Source: Cymodocea nodosa (Eukaryota; Streptophyta; Magnoliopsida; Alismatales; Cymodoceaceae). From it: DNA of 64,000 nucleotides. The notes beneath the pieces are model-generated. The model was given only the letters and a program-made list of their open reading frames with translations. It had not been told where the DNA came from and searched no databases. The stretch spans positions 3,492,001-3,556,000 of the forward strand of contig JAZBRI010000010.1 in NCBI GenBank assembly GCA_036874045.1, given 5' to 3'. A program made the translations under genes and the position numbers. Positions 1 through 9,995 of the stretch are shown here, one piece after another (within the stretch, counting starts at the first letter, position 1; the number at the start of each line of letters is the position of its first letter).

Positions 1-1206
1 AAGAAAAAGAAGTAAATGGTGTGTGATCGATGGGTGTGGCCAGTGTGTGTAGAGGAGGATCAACGTCGGCAATTCTCTGAAGTACCACACCAACCATCAT
101 CACCACCACCATAATCACCAACCATCGGAGGTCTGTGAAGATACTTTTTTGATGTCAGGTCAATTCCGAGCCCAACATAGTGCTTGACAACCACTGTGAG
201 GAGTGATCACGTCGCAAGAAGGGAAGCCATTTTCACCAAGCGCCGACTCATATCTCAAGAGATCGTAAAGCTTCTAGCTTGGCTTCGGGTTGATGCCTGT
301 ATGCTGAAGAGGAGATCATCTTGCAATTCTAGACTCATGATTCTATAGGGAGAGGAAACAAAATTGTAAGTGGTTTAATATTCAATGATGTAATCGGGTC
401 GCATGTAGTGACGAAAGTATTTACTATCGATTGAGATTATTTTACATTTCACCTTTCACCCATTTCCATGTTCATATTAAAACAAAAATACCAAAAACAA
501 CTTATCTGTGTTTGTATTTTGTATTTGAGTGTTGTACTGTTTGTGTTGTATCGTGATTAATGTTATCTTTGTTAGTGTGGTGATTGTTTTATGTTTGTTT
601 TAGTTTTACAGTTTACTTAAATTGGTTCGTTCAAAAGCCTAAAAGATTTTAATGGATACTGTTTGAATTATCTGAATGTTAGTATTGCTTAATGATAAAT
701 ACAGTGTTTACTAACATTAAAGAGCTTAATTGATGTTATTTACAATCTATGGAACCACCCAATGGTTGGCCGAATTCCTCTGTAAATAGCAATATTAAAT
801 AGGAAATGTAGGCTCGTGGAGTTAACTTAAGTCCACAAGGTTAGTTCGTTGAGTTAGCCATAACTCAACGAACTTTGTTCGTTGAGTTAACTGTAATTCA
901 ACGGAGAGCTTATTGAATATATAAATTTGATTGTTAAAAATGGAACAGTTCTCAATTCTTAAGCAATTCCCTGTGGGATCGACTTGTACTTGCACACTAA
1001 TACAATATACACTATGCACTTGCAGTTAAAATACAAATTTGAATTAATATCTAATTTGTGTGAAAGGTTGTTTGTTTACTTCTAAAAAAAGAATATGCAT
1101 AAAGATAAATTAACTAAGTAAAATAGAAGTTAGAAAATCATAGTTTTTCTGGTGCGTTGTTGGAGATCCAAACTAGTTTTCTGGTGTCGTGCTAGGTAAT
1201 CGAATA
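1..1206 (+). mobile_element. 5' LTR of gypsy copy A (3' part only)
   Basis: It aligns base for base with 12852-14054 of the 3' LTR of the same element. The first 120 aligned bases show five differences, four of them transitions, so the pair is a few percent diverged. The LTR ends at 1205-1206 as TA, a mutated CA, directly before a short spacer and the primer binding site. A consensus-like splice donor GTAAGT lies at 366-371 and is kept in every LTR copy of the family. The hairpin cluster at 811-906 belongs to family I. The U3 part and TATA box are outside the window. Confidence 0.9.
811..906. repeat. Family I inverted-repeat cluster in LTR
   Basis: Three imperfect hairpins in a row are built from GTTGAGTTA and TAACTCAAC arms separated by 4-6 bases. 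The same cluster stands at 13661-13755 in the partner LTR. Arms contain the CCGTTG/CGTTG core and some loops contain TAACTG, both of the MYB type I pattern CNGTTR. Confidence 0.75.
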
Positions 1207-1213
1207 AGTTTTA

Positions 1214-1231
1214 TGGTGCCATTGTTGGGGA
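1214..1231 (+). other. Primer binding site (tRNA-Asp type), copy A
   Basis: The sequence TGGTGCCATTGTTGGGGA follows the LTR end after seven bases. It matches the complement of the plant tRNA-Asp 3' end, the usual primer of Athila-like elements, at 14 of 18 positions, and every difference is a transition. Confidence 0.8.
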
Positions 1232-1307
1232 ATTAATATAAGCAACTGTTAGAGCTATTTTGTTTTAATAGTTAGAGTGTTGTGTGTTTTCTTCTGTAAT
1301 TGAGAAT

Positions 1308-2002
1308 ATGGCATATGCTTATGCTCAAAGATTTCTGAAACCTGTAGTTAGCATATGTGAATTCTGCAATTCTGAAGGTCACGACATTTCTGATTGTTTG
1401 AAACTAAGACGTTTGCAGATGGCTAGATCCCATGAACAACAAATGAATTATCCTCAATATAATAGAGCCGAGTATGAGAATCCTATAGTTTACCCAACTG
1501 ATGGTCAATATAGAATGTGTAATATGTTGAGAGACAGAAGTTTAGGATAGGTAAGATAGACTAGAGCGTAGTATAGAGCAAAACCTAGACAAACTAGAAT
1601 ACTTTATGTATCAGCAACAAGAAGTCAATCAATTAAACTATAAGGAAGCATATTTAGAACCTAAAATGGATATAATTTACGAAACTGAAAAAACCATAAT
1701 GAAAATTGTTCAAAAATTGAATGCAATGAGATTAGATGATCTAGAAAGAAAATTAAAAGCATTGGATGAATATACAATGAAAATACAAGTTATGCAATAG
1801 GACAATGAAAATTATAATGTTATAGATCTGCATAATTTGTAAAATATACAGCAAACAGAAAATATTAATGCAAGAGAATTTAAAGAATGCACTTTAAAAC
1901 TAAAAACAATTGAATGTCATAATTACGAAAATGATATACAAAAACATAATGAGAGTAAAGAAAATCTGGAAGATGTTTGTGTAACATTAAGATCTGGAAC
2001 TG
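1308..2002 (+). pseudogene. Gag zinc-knuckle and linker fragment, gypsy copy A
   Basis: This is the primer-proximal ORF of the family. From the ATG at 1308 it encodes a CCHC knuckle (C-x2-C-x4-H-x4-C, reading CEFCNSEGHDISDC), then a charged helical segment rich in Lys, Glu and Gln. It ends at a TLRSG-like motif that in Athila elements lies between gag and protease. The capsid domain that should come before the knuckle is absent here and lies in a separate ORF at 7325-8664. In-frame stops are TAG at 1548 and 1798 and TAA after the HNL motif; the last two are shared with copy B1. At 1999-2003 the sequence jumps into RNase H through the five shared bases ACTGA, which removes protease and RT. Confidence 0.8.
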
Positions 2003-2282
2003 AAAAAGAACTATTAGTTGTTGTATTTGCCTTAGAAAAGTTTAGATCATATCTAATTGGAGCAAAAGTGATAGTATACATGGATCACTTAGCTTTAAAA
2101 CACCTAATAGCAAAGAAAGAGACTAAACCTAGATTGATGTGGTGGATATTATTATTACAAGAATTTGATCTAGAAATTAAAGATAAAAAGGTTGTGAGAA
2201 TGTAGTAGTAGATCATTTATCAAGATTACAAATAGAAAAATCAAATATTGAAATTAAGGATAATTTTCCTGATGAACAATTA
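2003..2282 (+). pseudogene. RNase H C-terminal remnant, gypsy copy A
   Basis: It encodes the end of the RNase H domain ([20 protein letters not shown], then the [14 protein letters not shown] motif), matching 21920-22200 of copy B1. A one-base loss in the A-run near 2184-2189 shifts the frame and exposes a run of TAG codons. It lies directly after the protease-RT deletion and leads without a gap into integrase. Confidence 0.85.
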
Positions 2283-3608
2283 ATGACCATTAACACAATG
2301 CCTTGGTATGCAAACATAGTTAATGACTTAGTTACTGGTTTAACACCTAAGGATTGGAATAGACAAGATAAGAAATTATTTTTTTCAAAAGTAAAATATT
2401 ACTATTGGGAAGACCCATACTTATTTAAGAAATGTCTTGATCTGGTTTTAAGGAGGTGTGTTCCAAAAACTGAATATTAGAGCATATTGTCTTTCTGTCA
2501 TGACCAAGCTTGTGGAGGGCATTTTGGCTTAGGAAAAACTACTGCAAAAATTCTGCAATGTGGATTTTATTGGCCAACACTATTCAAAGATGCTCATAAA
2601 TATTGCTTAAATTGTTTAAGATGTCAACAAATAGGAAGAATATCAAAGAGGAATATGATGTCTCTTAATCCTATTGTTGAGGTTGAAATCTTTGATGTGT
2701 GGGAAATAGATTTTATGGATCCATTTCCTATGTCTAATCAATTTAATTACATATTGTTGGGGGTGGATTATGTATCTAAATGGATAGAAGCTATTCCTAC
2801 AAAAACTAATGACAACAAAGTGGTAATACAATTTATAAGAACCAATATATTTGCCAAATTTGGAATACCTAAAGCTATTATAAGTGATAGAGGAACTCAT
2901 TTCTGTAATAGAAGTTTTGAAGCCTTAATGAAGAAATATGGAGTAAACCATAAAATTGCAACATCATATCATCCGCAAACAAGTGGACAAGTAGAAAGTG
3001 CAAACAAACAAATTAAGTTAATCTTAGAAAAAGTAGTAAATCCTACTAGAACAGATTGGGCTAATAGATTGATAGATGCACTTTGGGCTTATAGAATTGC
3101 TTATAAGACAAGCTTAGGTATGTCACCTTTTAGGCTAGTATATGGAAAAAGTTGTCATTTACCTGCTAAAATAGAACATAAAGTTTATTGGGCATTAAAA
3201 ACTCTGAATACTAATTTAAATCAAGCTTCTCAAAATAGAAAAATGCAATTAATTGAATTAGAAGAATTTAGAAATGAAGCTTATTCGAAGACTATAAGAG
3301 AAAAAGAGAAAATGAAATTCTGTCATGATAGAAAAATAATTCCAAAAAGCTTTGAAATAGGACAAGAAGTATATCTTTACATGGCTAGACTCCATAACCA
3401 ACAAGGAAAATTAAGATCTAGATGGGCAGGACCTTACATAGTTCGAAATATTTATCCCTATGAAGCTATTGAGATTGAAAATCCTAAAAATCAAAATATA
3501 TTTAAAGTAAATAGACAAAGACTTAAACCTATTTTGAAAATACCAAAAAGCTCTTTTGGAATTATAGAAGAAGTTAGAGTAGAGAACTACTCGAGCTTTA
3601 CTTATTAA
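2283..3608 (+). pseudogene. Ty3/gypsy integrase, copy A (one in-frame TAG)
   Basis: Retroviral-type integrase of an Athila-like element, which would insert the cDNA into nuclear DNA. An HHCC zinc-binding region is visible (CHDQ, GGHFG, then CLNCLRC), preceding the [11 protein letters not shown] motif. The catalytic triad is visible: Asp in the IDFMDPF motif, Asp in ISDRGTHF, and Glu in GQVESANK. The C-terminal part has the usual GPYIVRNI and KVN-R-LKPI motifs. The only break is TAG at 2478-2480, a Gln codon in copy B1; copy C has the same stop. The frame is open for 373 codons from 2487, so this is the best-kept integrase here. Confidence 0.92.
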
Positions 3609-3632
3609 GAAATTAGTTTTTCTTTTATTTTC

Positions 3633-3667
3633 ATATAAAAAAAATATATATATATATATATATATTT
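3633..3667. repeat. A-run and (TA)n microsatellite
   Basis: A short run of A is followed by about eleven TA units just downstream of the integrase stop. Copies B1 and C have only A-rich sequence at the same place, so the TA expansion is private to copy A. Confidence 0.8.
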
Positions 3668-3693
3668 TAAAATTTGTTTTGTAACATATAAAA

Positions 3694-3800
3694 AATTGTT
3701 GCGGTTCAACCGATAGGATCCATCGGTATGACCGGAACATAAAAAATCTATATTAATTTTTAGTAAAAAAATTCGATTTAACCGAAACTTAGTATTAGTT
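3694..3800. repeat. Family III inverted repeats after integrase
   Basis: Several near-palindromic words of the form CGGTTnAACCG occur, for example GCGGTTCAACCGA. The same kind of cluster follows integrase in copy B1 (23562-23860) and copy C (55425-55720). The base sequence between the words varies more than the words themselves. Confidence 0.65.
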
Positions 3801-3877
3801 AAACCGATAAAAACAGAAAAAAAACTATTATCTTAAGTATTTGTATTATTATTTTATTATACCTGTCTATATGGGAA

Positions 3878-3975
3878 GTCCGTTAAGTTACGCTTAACTC
3901 AACGAGCTTACTCCATTGAGTCTTGCGTTAGTCAACGAGCTTATTCTATTGAGTTAACTGTAACTCAACAGAGTA
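3878..3975. repeat. Family I hairpin cluster in the ORF2 leader
   Basis: Paired GTTAAGTTA/TAACTCAACG and GAGTTAACTGTAACTCAAC hairpins lie about 180 bp upstream of the ORF2 start. Equivalent clusters are at 23905-24047 and 55771-55925. Nothing coding is seen between 3609 and 4155. Confidence 0.75.
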
Positions 3976-4155
3976 CTATAGCTAAGACTGCGAATGAGAG
4001 AGTAATCGTTGGTTCGGGAAATGACCTGATTACCCACCTAAACTTAGGGTTTATTTAAACTAAAACCTAGGGTTTTGGGGGCATTATCTGGTAAACCATT
4101 TAGAATTTAGAACAGTAAAGATCAGAGCAATTCCGTGTTGTTGTGTAACTCCACA

Positions 4156-6378
4156 ATGAGGAAGATGGCACCTGAGTTCTGGGAAGATGTAGTGGACACA
4201 GCATAGTTTCTAAAAGAATTAGAGGAATGGCACACGTGGTAGAAGATCAAGAATACAACAGGAGAAAAAGAGCTACAGAAGGTAGAATCAGAACTTTTCA
4301 ACTTAAGGAAATTTTTGGTTGATTTGGGTATATAAATACCCCAAATAGTAGAAACGAAAATAAAAGTAGCAACAAAAATTGCTTTAAGAAAAGAAAGAAA
4401 AATTAGGCCGAACAATGAGGTAGCCCTAGAGTTAATCCAGCGCAAAGCCAGATTATGGTTTAAAAAGTGCATTGCTGGTCGCGCAAGGGGTGCAATAAGG
4501 CAACAACAACTAGTTGAGGAAGAACAAGAGGAGCCTGCTATTGAAAGACTTGTTCCTGAGGAACAGCAGCCAGGACCTTCAGTTCCACCATTCAGGCCAG
4601 AAATGTTAGGGCCTTCGACGGTAGAAGAATTAAAAGTATTTCAAGAACTAGTTCAAGTTGGGAAAAACCAAGGAGAATTAGAAGATTTAGTAGTAGCCAA
4701 AGCACATTTGGTGTTTGATGGACTATGCAAGAGGAGGGCTGCAGAAAAATTACATGCCTAATATAAAATTAAAATGGAATAGCATCAAGAAGCTACTGCC
4801 AGAATTGCTGTCAGATTTGCTGCAAAAGAAGTTGAAGTTGGTCCCTCGAGACCAACAAATATTGAAAAGATTAAATAGGAAGAGCCAGTACCTATGGCTT
4901 AAAGGCGTGTAGAGCCTTTATTTTTAGATTTAATCTCAAAAGAAGAAGAGGAAGACCAGGCACGATTAATTACACGAAGGAAAGGAAAAGAGATAGTGCT
5001 TGAGTGTCAAAAAGAGATTAAATCTGAAGCACCACTATCAAAAGGGCCTGTAGAGCCAATTTTTATAAACCTGCTATCTGATTCTGAGGAGGAGTAGGAG
5101 CAGCAGCAGCAGGAGCAAAGAAAAGAAGAAAAATAGGCTGAAAGTAGTCTACAACTTGTACAATAAGAAGAAACAGAAATTAGGGCAGAAACTAAATTGC
5201 CCGTGACTCCATCCTAATCTGCCACAGAATCAGAAAGAACAGTTACAATGCATATTGGTAGTCAGGAGGAAGAAGAAAGAATAGAAAATGAAGAAGAAGC
5301 TGAACGAAGCCATTTGGACAAAAATGACTTTGCAGATTCCACTGAAGAGCAAGAAACTCTTCAGCAATTTATAGAAAGAATTCAAGACAGAGTGGAGAGT
5401 TCTGCCAACTCACCACCATAGACAAAAGCAGAAGAAAAAATTCAGGAATCTGCAGAATATGTTCAAATGCAGCACATGGAGGAAGAAGATCAAGAACAAA
5501 CCCCTATGGAGCAACAAATGTAAATTCCTAACCCGACTAAAGCAACAATTTTAAATGAAGTACATTTTTGGAGTTAAGAAGCTTATACTAAATATCAAGA
5601 AATTAGGGGTTATGATATTATATACAGTAGACCAGTAAATTAGGATGGAATGTAAGAAATCAAAGAATTATTTGAATTCCAAGGTCTACTGAATTTTATT
5701 TCTCAAGAAAGAGGGCATGCAGTATATGAAAATCTAGTGCCCTGTTTTTATGCCAATTTAAAAGAAGAAGAAGGAAAATTAATTTCCAACATGGAGGAAG
5801 TTGATGTATAGATAACACTAGAGCTTCTCCACAACATTTTTGGATTGAAGAATGAAGGAAAGGAAATTTTGGAAATTACAACTACCGTTGAATGGATAGA
5901 ATAGGAAATCAAGGATAGTTTGACTATCAATCCTGGTGTGCCTTTATTAAATAGACTAAAGCATTTAAATGGTAGAGCACACATGATAGCTAACATTTTG
6001 ATTAAGAATGTCTATCAACGACAAGGCCATGACATAGAACTGAGTCAATTTGTCAAATGGGCCACGTTTGTAGTTGTAAATAGAATTCCAATAAATTGGT
6101 TTGCAGTTTTTATCTCTAAGCTTAGAACATTAAAGAAAAAATTATTTTATGGAGATTTGATTCCACTACTGATGGTGGATTGTATCGATTTCACTAAATA
6201 AGCATCGAAAAGGATCAAATCAAGAACTATTTCAGTGAAAGAGTACAGAAATTTTGTAGCTGTAGAGATTGCTGCACCTTCTAGAGGCATTACAAGAGCC
6301 GTAGAGAGAATTAACCAATTAGAGCAACAATTAGAAAAACTTCAGAAGGAAGTAGATGAACTTAGGAATAGAGGCTAA
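4156..6378 (+). pseudogene. ORF2 of the gypsy family, copy A
   Basis: A 740-codon frame with no net indel but 19 in-frame stops by my count, all TAG or TAA at sites where sister copies mostly have Gln or Trp. The N-terminal 100 residues are charged and helical. The middle is Glu/Gln-rich and holds two SUMO-interacting-like motifs (about 4920 and 5061), each preceded by a psi-K-x-E site. The C-terminal half has motifs YSRPV, FEFQGLL, CFYANL, FGLKN, LNRLKHLNG and KLFYGD, shared with the copia ORF3 at 50545-51115. It resembles the plant retroelement domain called putative plant transposon protein (inference). The end is a coiled coil. It sits where env-like genes lie in related elements, but I see no signal peptide or membrane segment. 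Confidence 0.8.
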
Positions 6379-7324
6379 ATTGTATTGTTCGTCTACTTGT
6401 ATATAATTGTATGAAAAATGTCTGATTTGATTGTAATGTAAATTGATTTATGTGAATGAATATAAATTTTCAGATATACTTTTCATGTGTGTTTCATAAA
6501 TGGACTATACTGAATGTTATATAATTTGTGGAACATTGTGAATGAATGTTTAGTAGATTTACAGTTTGTTGAATGATAGAAAAAAAAATAGAATCTGGAA
6601 AATATTTGCATGTTACAAGGTAAAATGTAAATTTTGCATGACATAAAATGACTTGCAAGTTAAATATATATATAATATTTAGATTTAAACAAATTTTGAT
6701 TAGAATGATGCATTGATTACATAGATTTAACTTTATTTCAGTTAGTAGAATGCAGAAAGAAAAAAAAAAGAGTGGTACTTACGAGGAGTGAACTTAGAAG
6801 TTGCTAAGTGTTAACTCAACAGAGTAAGTCCATTGAGTTAACCTTAACTCCACGAGGTCAATAATATAATATAAGGTCACTCTATTGAGTTATCTATAAC
6901 TCAACGAAGTTAGTCCGTGGAGTTAGCAACAGTAACCGACATTGTTCCGTTGAGTTATCTGTAACTCAACGAGGTTAGTTCGTGGATTAAGTAGAATGAG
7001 TATTCTTTTAACCACGAACGAAACTTTGTCTATTTAGCGGTTACCAAAATTTGAAATTAATAGTGGTACACGTACCCATAAAAACAGGAACCACGCTGCA
7101 CGTTGCAAGACACGTTCTTGCAACGAGATTTATTCACTTTATGGATGTGCATTATATACATAAAACAGAATGTTATTTACGAGTTACCAGCACTTTTAAA
7201 AGAAACGAGAAAAGCATTGGAGGAGCTGGAAGGAGAAGCAGTTGATTGTACTTCATCCGCCAACAAATATTTACTGAATAGAAAGCTTCAGACTAGTATG
7301 TAATTAATCTTCTGCTATTTATTT
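6379..7324. other. Spacer between ORF2 and gag, copy A
   Basis: Non-coding and AT-rich. A family I hairpin cluster occupies 6811-6990. The stretch 7050-7310 is conserved in all three copies and has short open frames (7051-7245, 7103-7303), but these are not kept in frame between copies, so I read it as gag leader. A GTATGT donor-like site just before the gag ORF is conserved. Confidence 0.6.
6811..6990. repeat. Family I hairpin cluster in the gag leader
   Basis: Four hairpins with GTTGAGTTA/TAACTCAACG or GTGGAGTTA/TAACTCCACG arms are spread over 180 bp. Matching clusters in the same place are 26935-27112 and 37228-37380. Confidence 0.75.
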
Positions 7325-8664
7325 ATGAGCACATGGACTCATTCTCTAAGCACTAATCGATTAGTAAGAGCACCTACCCAAGGATATTCAACACAGAGGC
7401 ACACTGAAACATTTTCTGAATTGGACTTTAGCGAAATTCTTTGGGGTGTAGCTAACCTTTCTTTAAAAGAGAACGTAGAGATGACTGCTCTAGTAGAAAA
7501 ACCATTAGGAGAAATTCTGTATCCAGAATTAGTTGATGAACCTTCATGTATTCGAATGCCAAACTTTGAGGGATATAGGTTTGAACTAAAATCTAATTAT
7601 ATTAGTCAATTGCCACATTTTCATGGATTAGAAAGAGAGGATGCCTATTATTTCCTTAGAGAATTTAACGAAGTTTGTCAAATGATGAAAATGCCGAACA
7701 TGAGTATAGATGCTATTAAACTTAGATATATCCCTTTTGCTTTAAAAGACACAACTAAGAGATGGTTATATACTCTATCGCCTGATTCAATTTCTACATG
7801 GACTGAATTTTGCTCTATTTTTCTGGAAAAATATTATCCAACACATCAAACGATTAAAAAAAAAAGGAAATATTAATGTGTAGCCAAAAATAGGGTGAAT
7901 CATTCTGGAAATATTTTGAAAGATTTAAAGATTTACTAACTCAATGTCCACATCATGCAATGAATAAAGCACAATTAATAGGTATAATTTATGAAGGCAT
8001 AGATGTTTCAACGAAATCTTTATTAGAATCTACTTGTCAAAATGGATTTTTGAAACTATGTGGTGAAGAAGCATGGGCATATTTAGAAAACTTTGTAAAA
8101 AGAATTGCACAGTGGGAAAACTCGGCTAAAGCTACTACAGATAAAAGAATATTGCCAAAAGGAATGCATAAAATAGATTCAAATACTATGCTTGAGGTAA
8201 AATTAACTGAATTAACAAAGAAAATAGAAGAGTTATCATTAAATCAAAAGCTAGCAGAAAAGAATGCAAACATTAATGATCTAGATATTATTTATGCTAG
8301 AAATCAGAAAGATAACTTTGGGAATTCTTATAATCCTAATTGGAGAAATCACCTAAATTTATCTTGGAGAAACAATTTCCAGGGAGGAGAAAATTTAAAT
8401 GAGAAGAATATAAGTTATGAAGCATTATTTGAATAAGGATCTAGAATAGAGAAATTAGAAAAGATAATCCAACAATTAAACAATCGTCTAGATTTTGTAT
8501 TTGGAAATGATGCAATTCAAAATCAGAATAGAAATATACCCCTTAGACAGAAGGAATCGATAGAGGTTAGACCTACTAGAGGATTGCCAATACAAGTAGT
8601 ACCTAACCCTGTCAATAGAATTGTTAATGAAATTGATACCTCTTTTGGGAGGATAACTGAATGA
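7325..8664 (+). pseudogene. Gag capsid ORF, gypsy copy A
   Basis: Structural Gag that would form the particle. It has the plant retrotrans_gag core: LPHFHGLEREDAYYFLREF, then KRWLYTLSPDSISTWTEF, the GESFWKYFERFKDLL and CPHHAMNK motifs, and the NPNWRNH-LSW motif. In ordinary Athila Gag a CCHC knuckle lies just before the NPNWRNH motif; here it is missing and is found in the ORF at 1308. A one-base loss in the A-run near 7855-7865 shifts the frame. TAG at 7891-7893 is shared with copy B2, and a TAA lies at 8434. Its position downstream of integrase is shared by all copies. Confidence 0.85.
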
Positions 8665-8680
8665 AGTAGTATAACTGAAG

Positions 8681-8791
8681 TAGCTATATATATGTATATA
8701 TATATATAAGTTATAGTTAATAGTATTGTAGAGTTAGTCCTTAACTCAATGAACTTAGTCCGTTGAGTTATGCCCTAACTCCACGAGGGTG
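8681..8791. repeat. (TA)n stretch and family I hairpins in F-box leader
   Basis: An interrupted TA microsatellite (about 8681-8708) is followed by a family I cluster at 8731-8791 made of TTAACTCAATGAAC and GTCCGTTGAGTTA arms. The F-box-like ORF starts 65 bp further on. The cluster recurs at 28905-28966 and 39229-39285. Confidence 0.7.
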
Positions 8792-8855
8792 TGCAGTAGT
8801 TATGTTAATTTTTTGTCTCTGCTAAATTTTTGTTTGTATTATACAAAATCAACAA

Positions 8856-9995
8856 ATGGAATTGATGCAATTACCATTGGATGCACAAAGGGAAGTACTG
8901 AGTAACTTGTTAGCTAAAGATCTATGCAGGCTATGTTGTGTATCAAAGGAAATTAAAGACTGTATTGAAGAAAAATATTTTCAAAGACTACAAGTTGCAA
9001 AAATGACTAAGATTAGAGATGGATTCATATGGAAGTCATTTAATCATAGTTCAATTACCCATGAATATTTGAATATGGAAGAAACTACTAGAATTCCACC
9101 CAATACATTAGAAGGAGTAGATCATATTATGGGGATGGATGAAGGATTAATCATATACAGAACCAGACCAAGGTATGCAAGTCTATTACCTGATATTTTG
9201 ATAAGAAATCCTATAACTAGAGAAGAATGGAATATAGGAAGACCAAATAGATATGAAGTACCAGTTGTAAATTGTGGGTCAGCTTTAATATTTTTTGATA
9301 AAAATTCGACCATTCCTGAAAAATTATATTATTGGAGACCTACAGGAAATTGGGATGAAGATTTATGCTTAAATGTGTATAATTTTCTGAATAGATCTTG
9401 GACTGAAAACACTATGATATATCTAGGACAGAAATCATTAATTAACAGTATGCATGTCATACTTGATGGATATATATATCTAGTCACAGATATATCAGTT
9501 GCATTTAATTCTGATTTATACATTGTAAGCATAGATAGTTATGATGATGATTATATAGAAATATTACCTATACTGAGTGATATAGCTAAACCAGCATCTG
9601 TAGAATTTGATAAAATTCAAATAGGGATGTGGTATAATGAATATGATGATCTGACTTTATGTCTGATAAGATGGTGGGATGAATTGATGAAATTTCAAAT
9701 ATGGATTATGAAAGACATGAATGAATGGAAGTGGGAAGAGGAGTATATTGAAATAGATGTAGAAATAGAAACTGCTACATTACCTTGGAACCGAAAAGGA
9801 TCCCTTTCTGCATTTCATTTCATTAATGGTAATACACTTGTATTTAGCATTGATAATATACTACAAGTTTACAAATTAAGAAGGAACAAGAACTACATTA
9901 AAATAGAATTGATAGCAAGAAGAATTATGCCTAAAAAGTTTGCTTGGACTGACACGTTTATTTCATTTGTTTCTACTTTTCAATCATGTTCATAA
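8856..9995 (+). CDS. F-box-like protein carried by the gypsy family, copy A
   Basis: An open 379-residue frame, the longest uninterrupted gene of this copy. Residues 6-46 resemble an F-box (LPLDAQREVLSNL, AKDLCRLCCVSKEIKDCI). F-box proteins bind SKP1 and act as substrate adaptors of SCF ubiquitin ligases. The rest resembles a plant F-box associated domain: an RNPITREEW motif near residue 117, then beta-rich segments ending in GSLSAFHFINGNTLVFSIDN. It lies between gag and the PPT, on the element's strand. Homologues sit at the same place in copies B1 and B2, so it belongs to the element and is not a host gene hit by an insertion. Its substrate is unknown. It could be under selection or just young; one open copy cannot decide. 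Confidence 0.75.
   Translation: MELMQLPLDAQREVLSNLLAKDLCRLCCVSKEIKDCIEEKYFQRLQVAKMTKIRDGFIWKSFNHSSITHEYLNMEETTRIPPNTLEGVDHIMGMDEGLIIYRTRPRYASLLPDILIRNPITREEWNIGRPNRYEVPVVNCGSALIFFDKNSTIPEKLYYWRPTGNWDEDLCLNVYNFLNRSWTENTMIYLGQKSLINSMHVILDGYIYLVTDISVAFNSDLYIVSIDSYDDDYIEILPILSDIAKPASVEFDKIQIGMWYNEYDDLTLCLIRWWDELMKFQIWIMKDMNEWKWEEEYIEIDVEIETATLPWNRKGSLSAFHFINGNTLVFSIDNILQVYKLRRNKNYIKIELIARRIMPKKFAWTDTFISFVSTFQSCS

Noticed and set aside
2643-2900. Antisense ORFs over integrase (also 22574-22810 and 3411-3740)
   Set aside because: They mirror the conserved integrase frame, have no motif, and lie on the strand opposite to a well-supported gene.
4156-6378. A changed genetic code in which TAA/TAG mean Gln
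   Set aside because: Sister copies have CAA, CAG or TGG at most of these places, TGG sites are hit as well, and integrase genes also show TGA. Mutation explains it better.
4156-6378. ORF2 as a retroviral envelope gene
   Set aside because: The position fits, but no signal peptide, membrane segment or furin-like site is seen, and the shared copia domain points elsewhere.
7051-7303. Two overlapping short ORFs in the gag leader
   Set aside because: The DNA is conserved between copies but the frames are not kept, so it is read as leader sequence.
8856-9995. F-box-like ORF as an ordinary host gene with transposons around it
   Set aside because: The same gene with the same leader and 3' region occurs at the same place in two other copies of the element.
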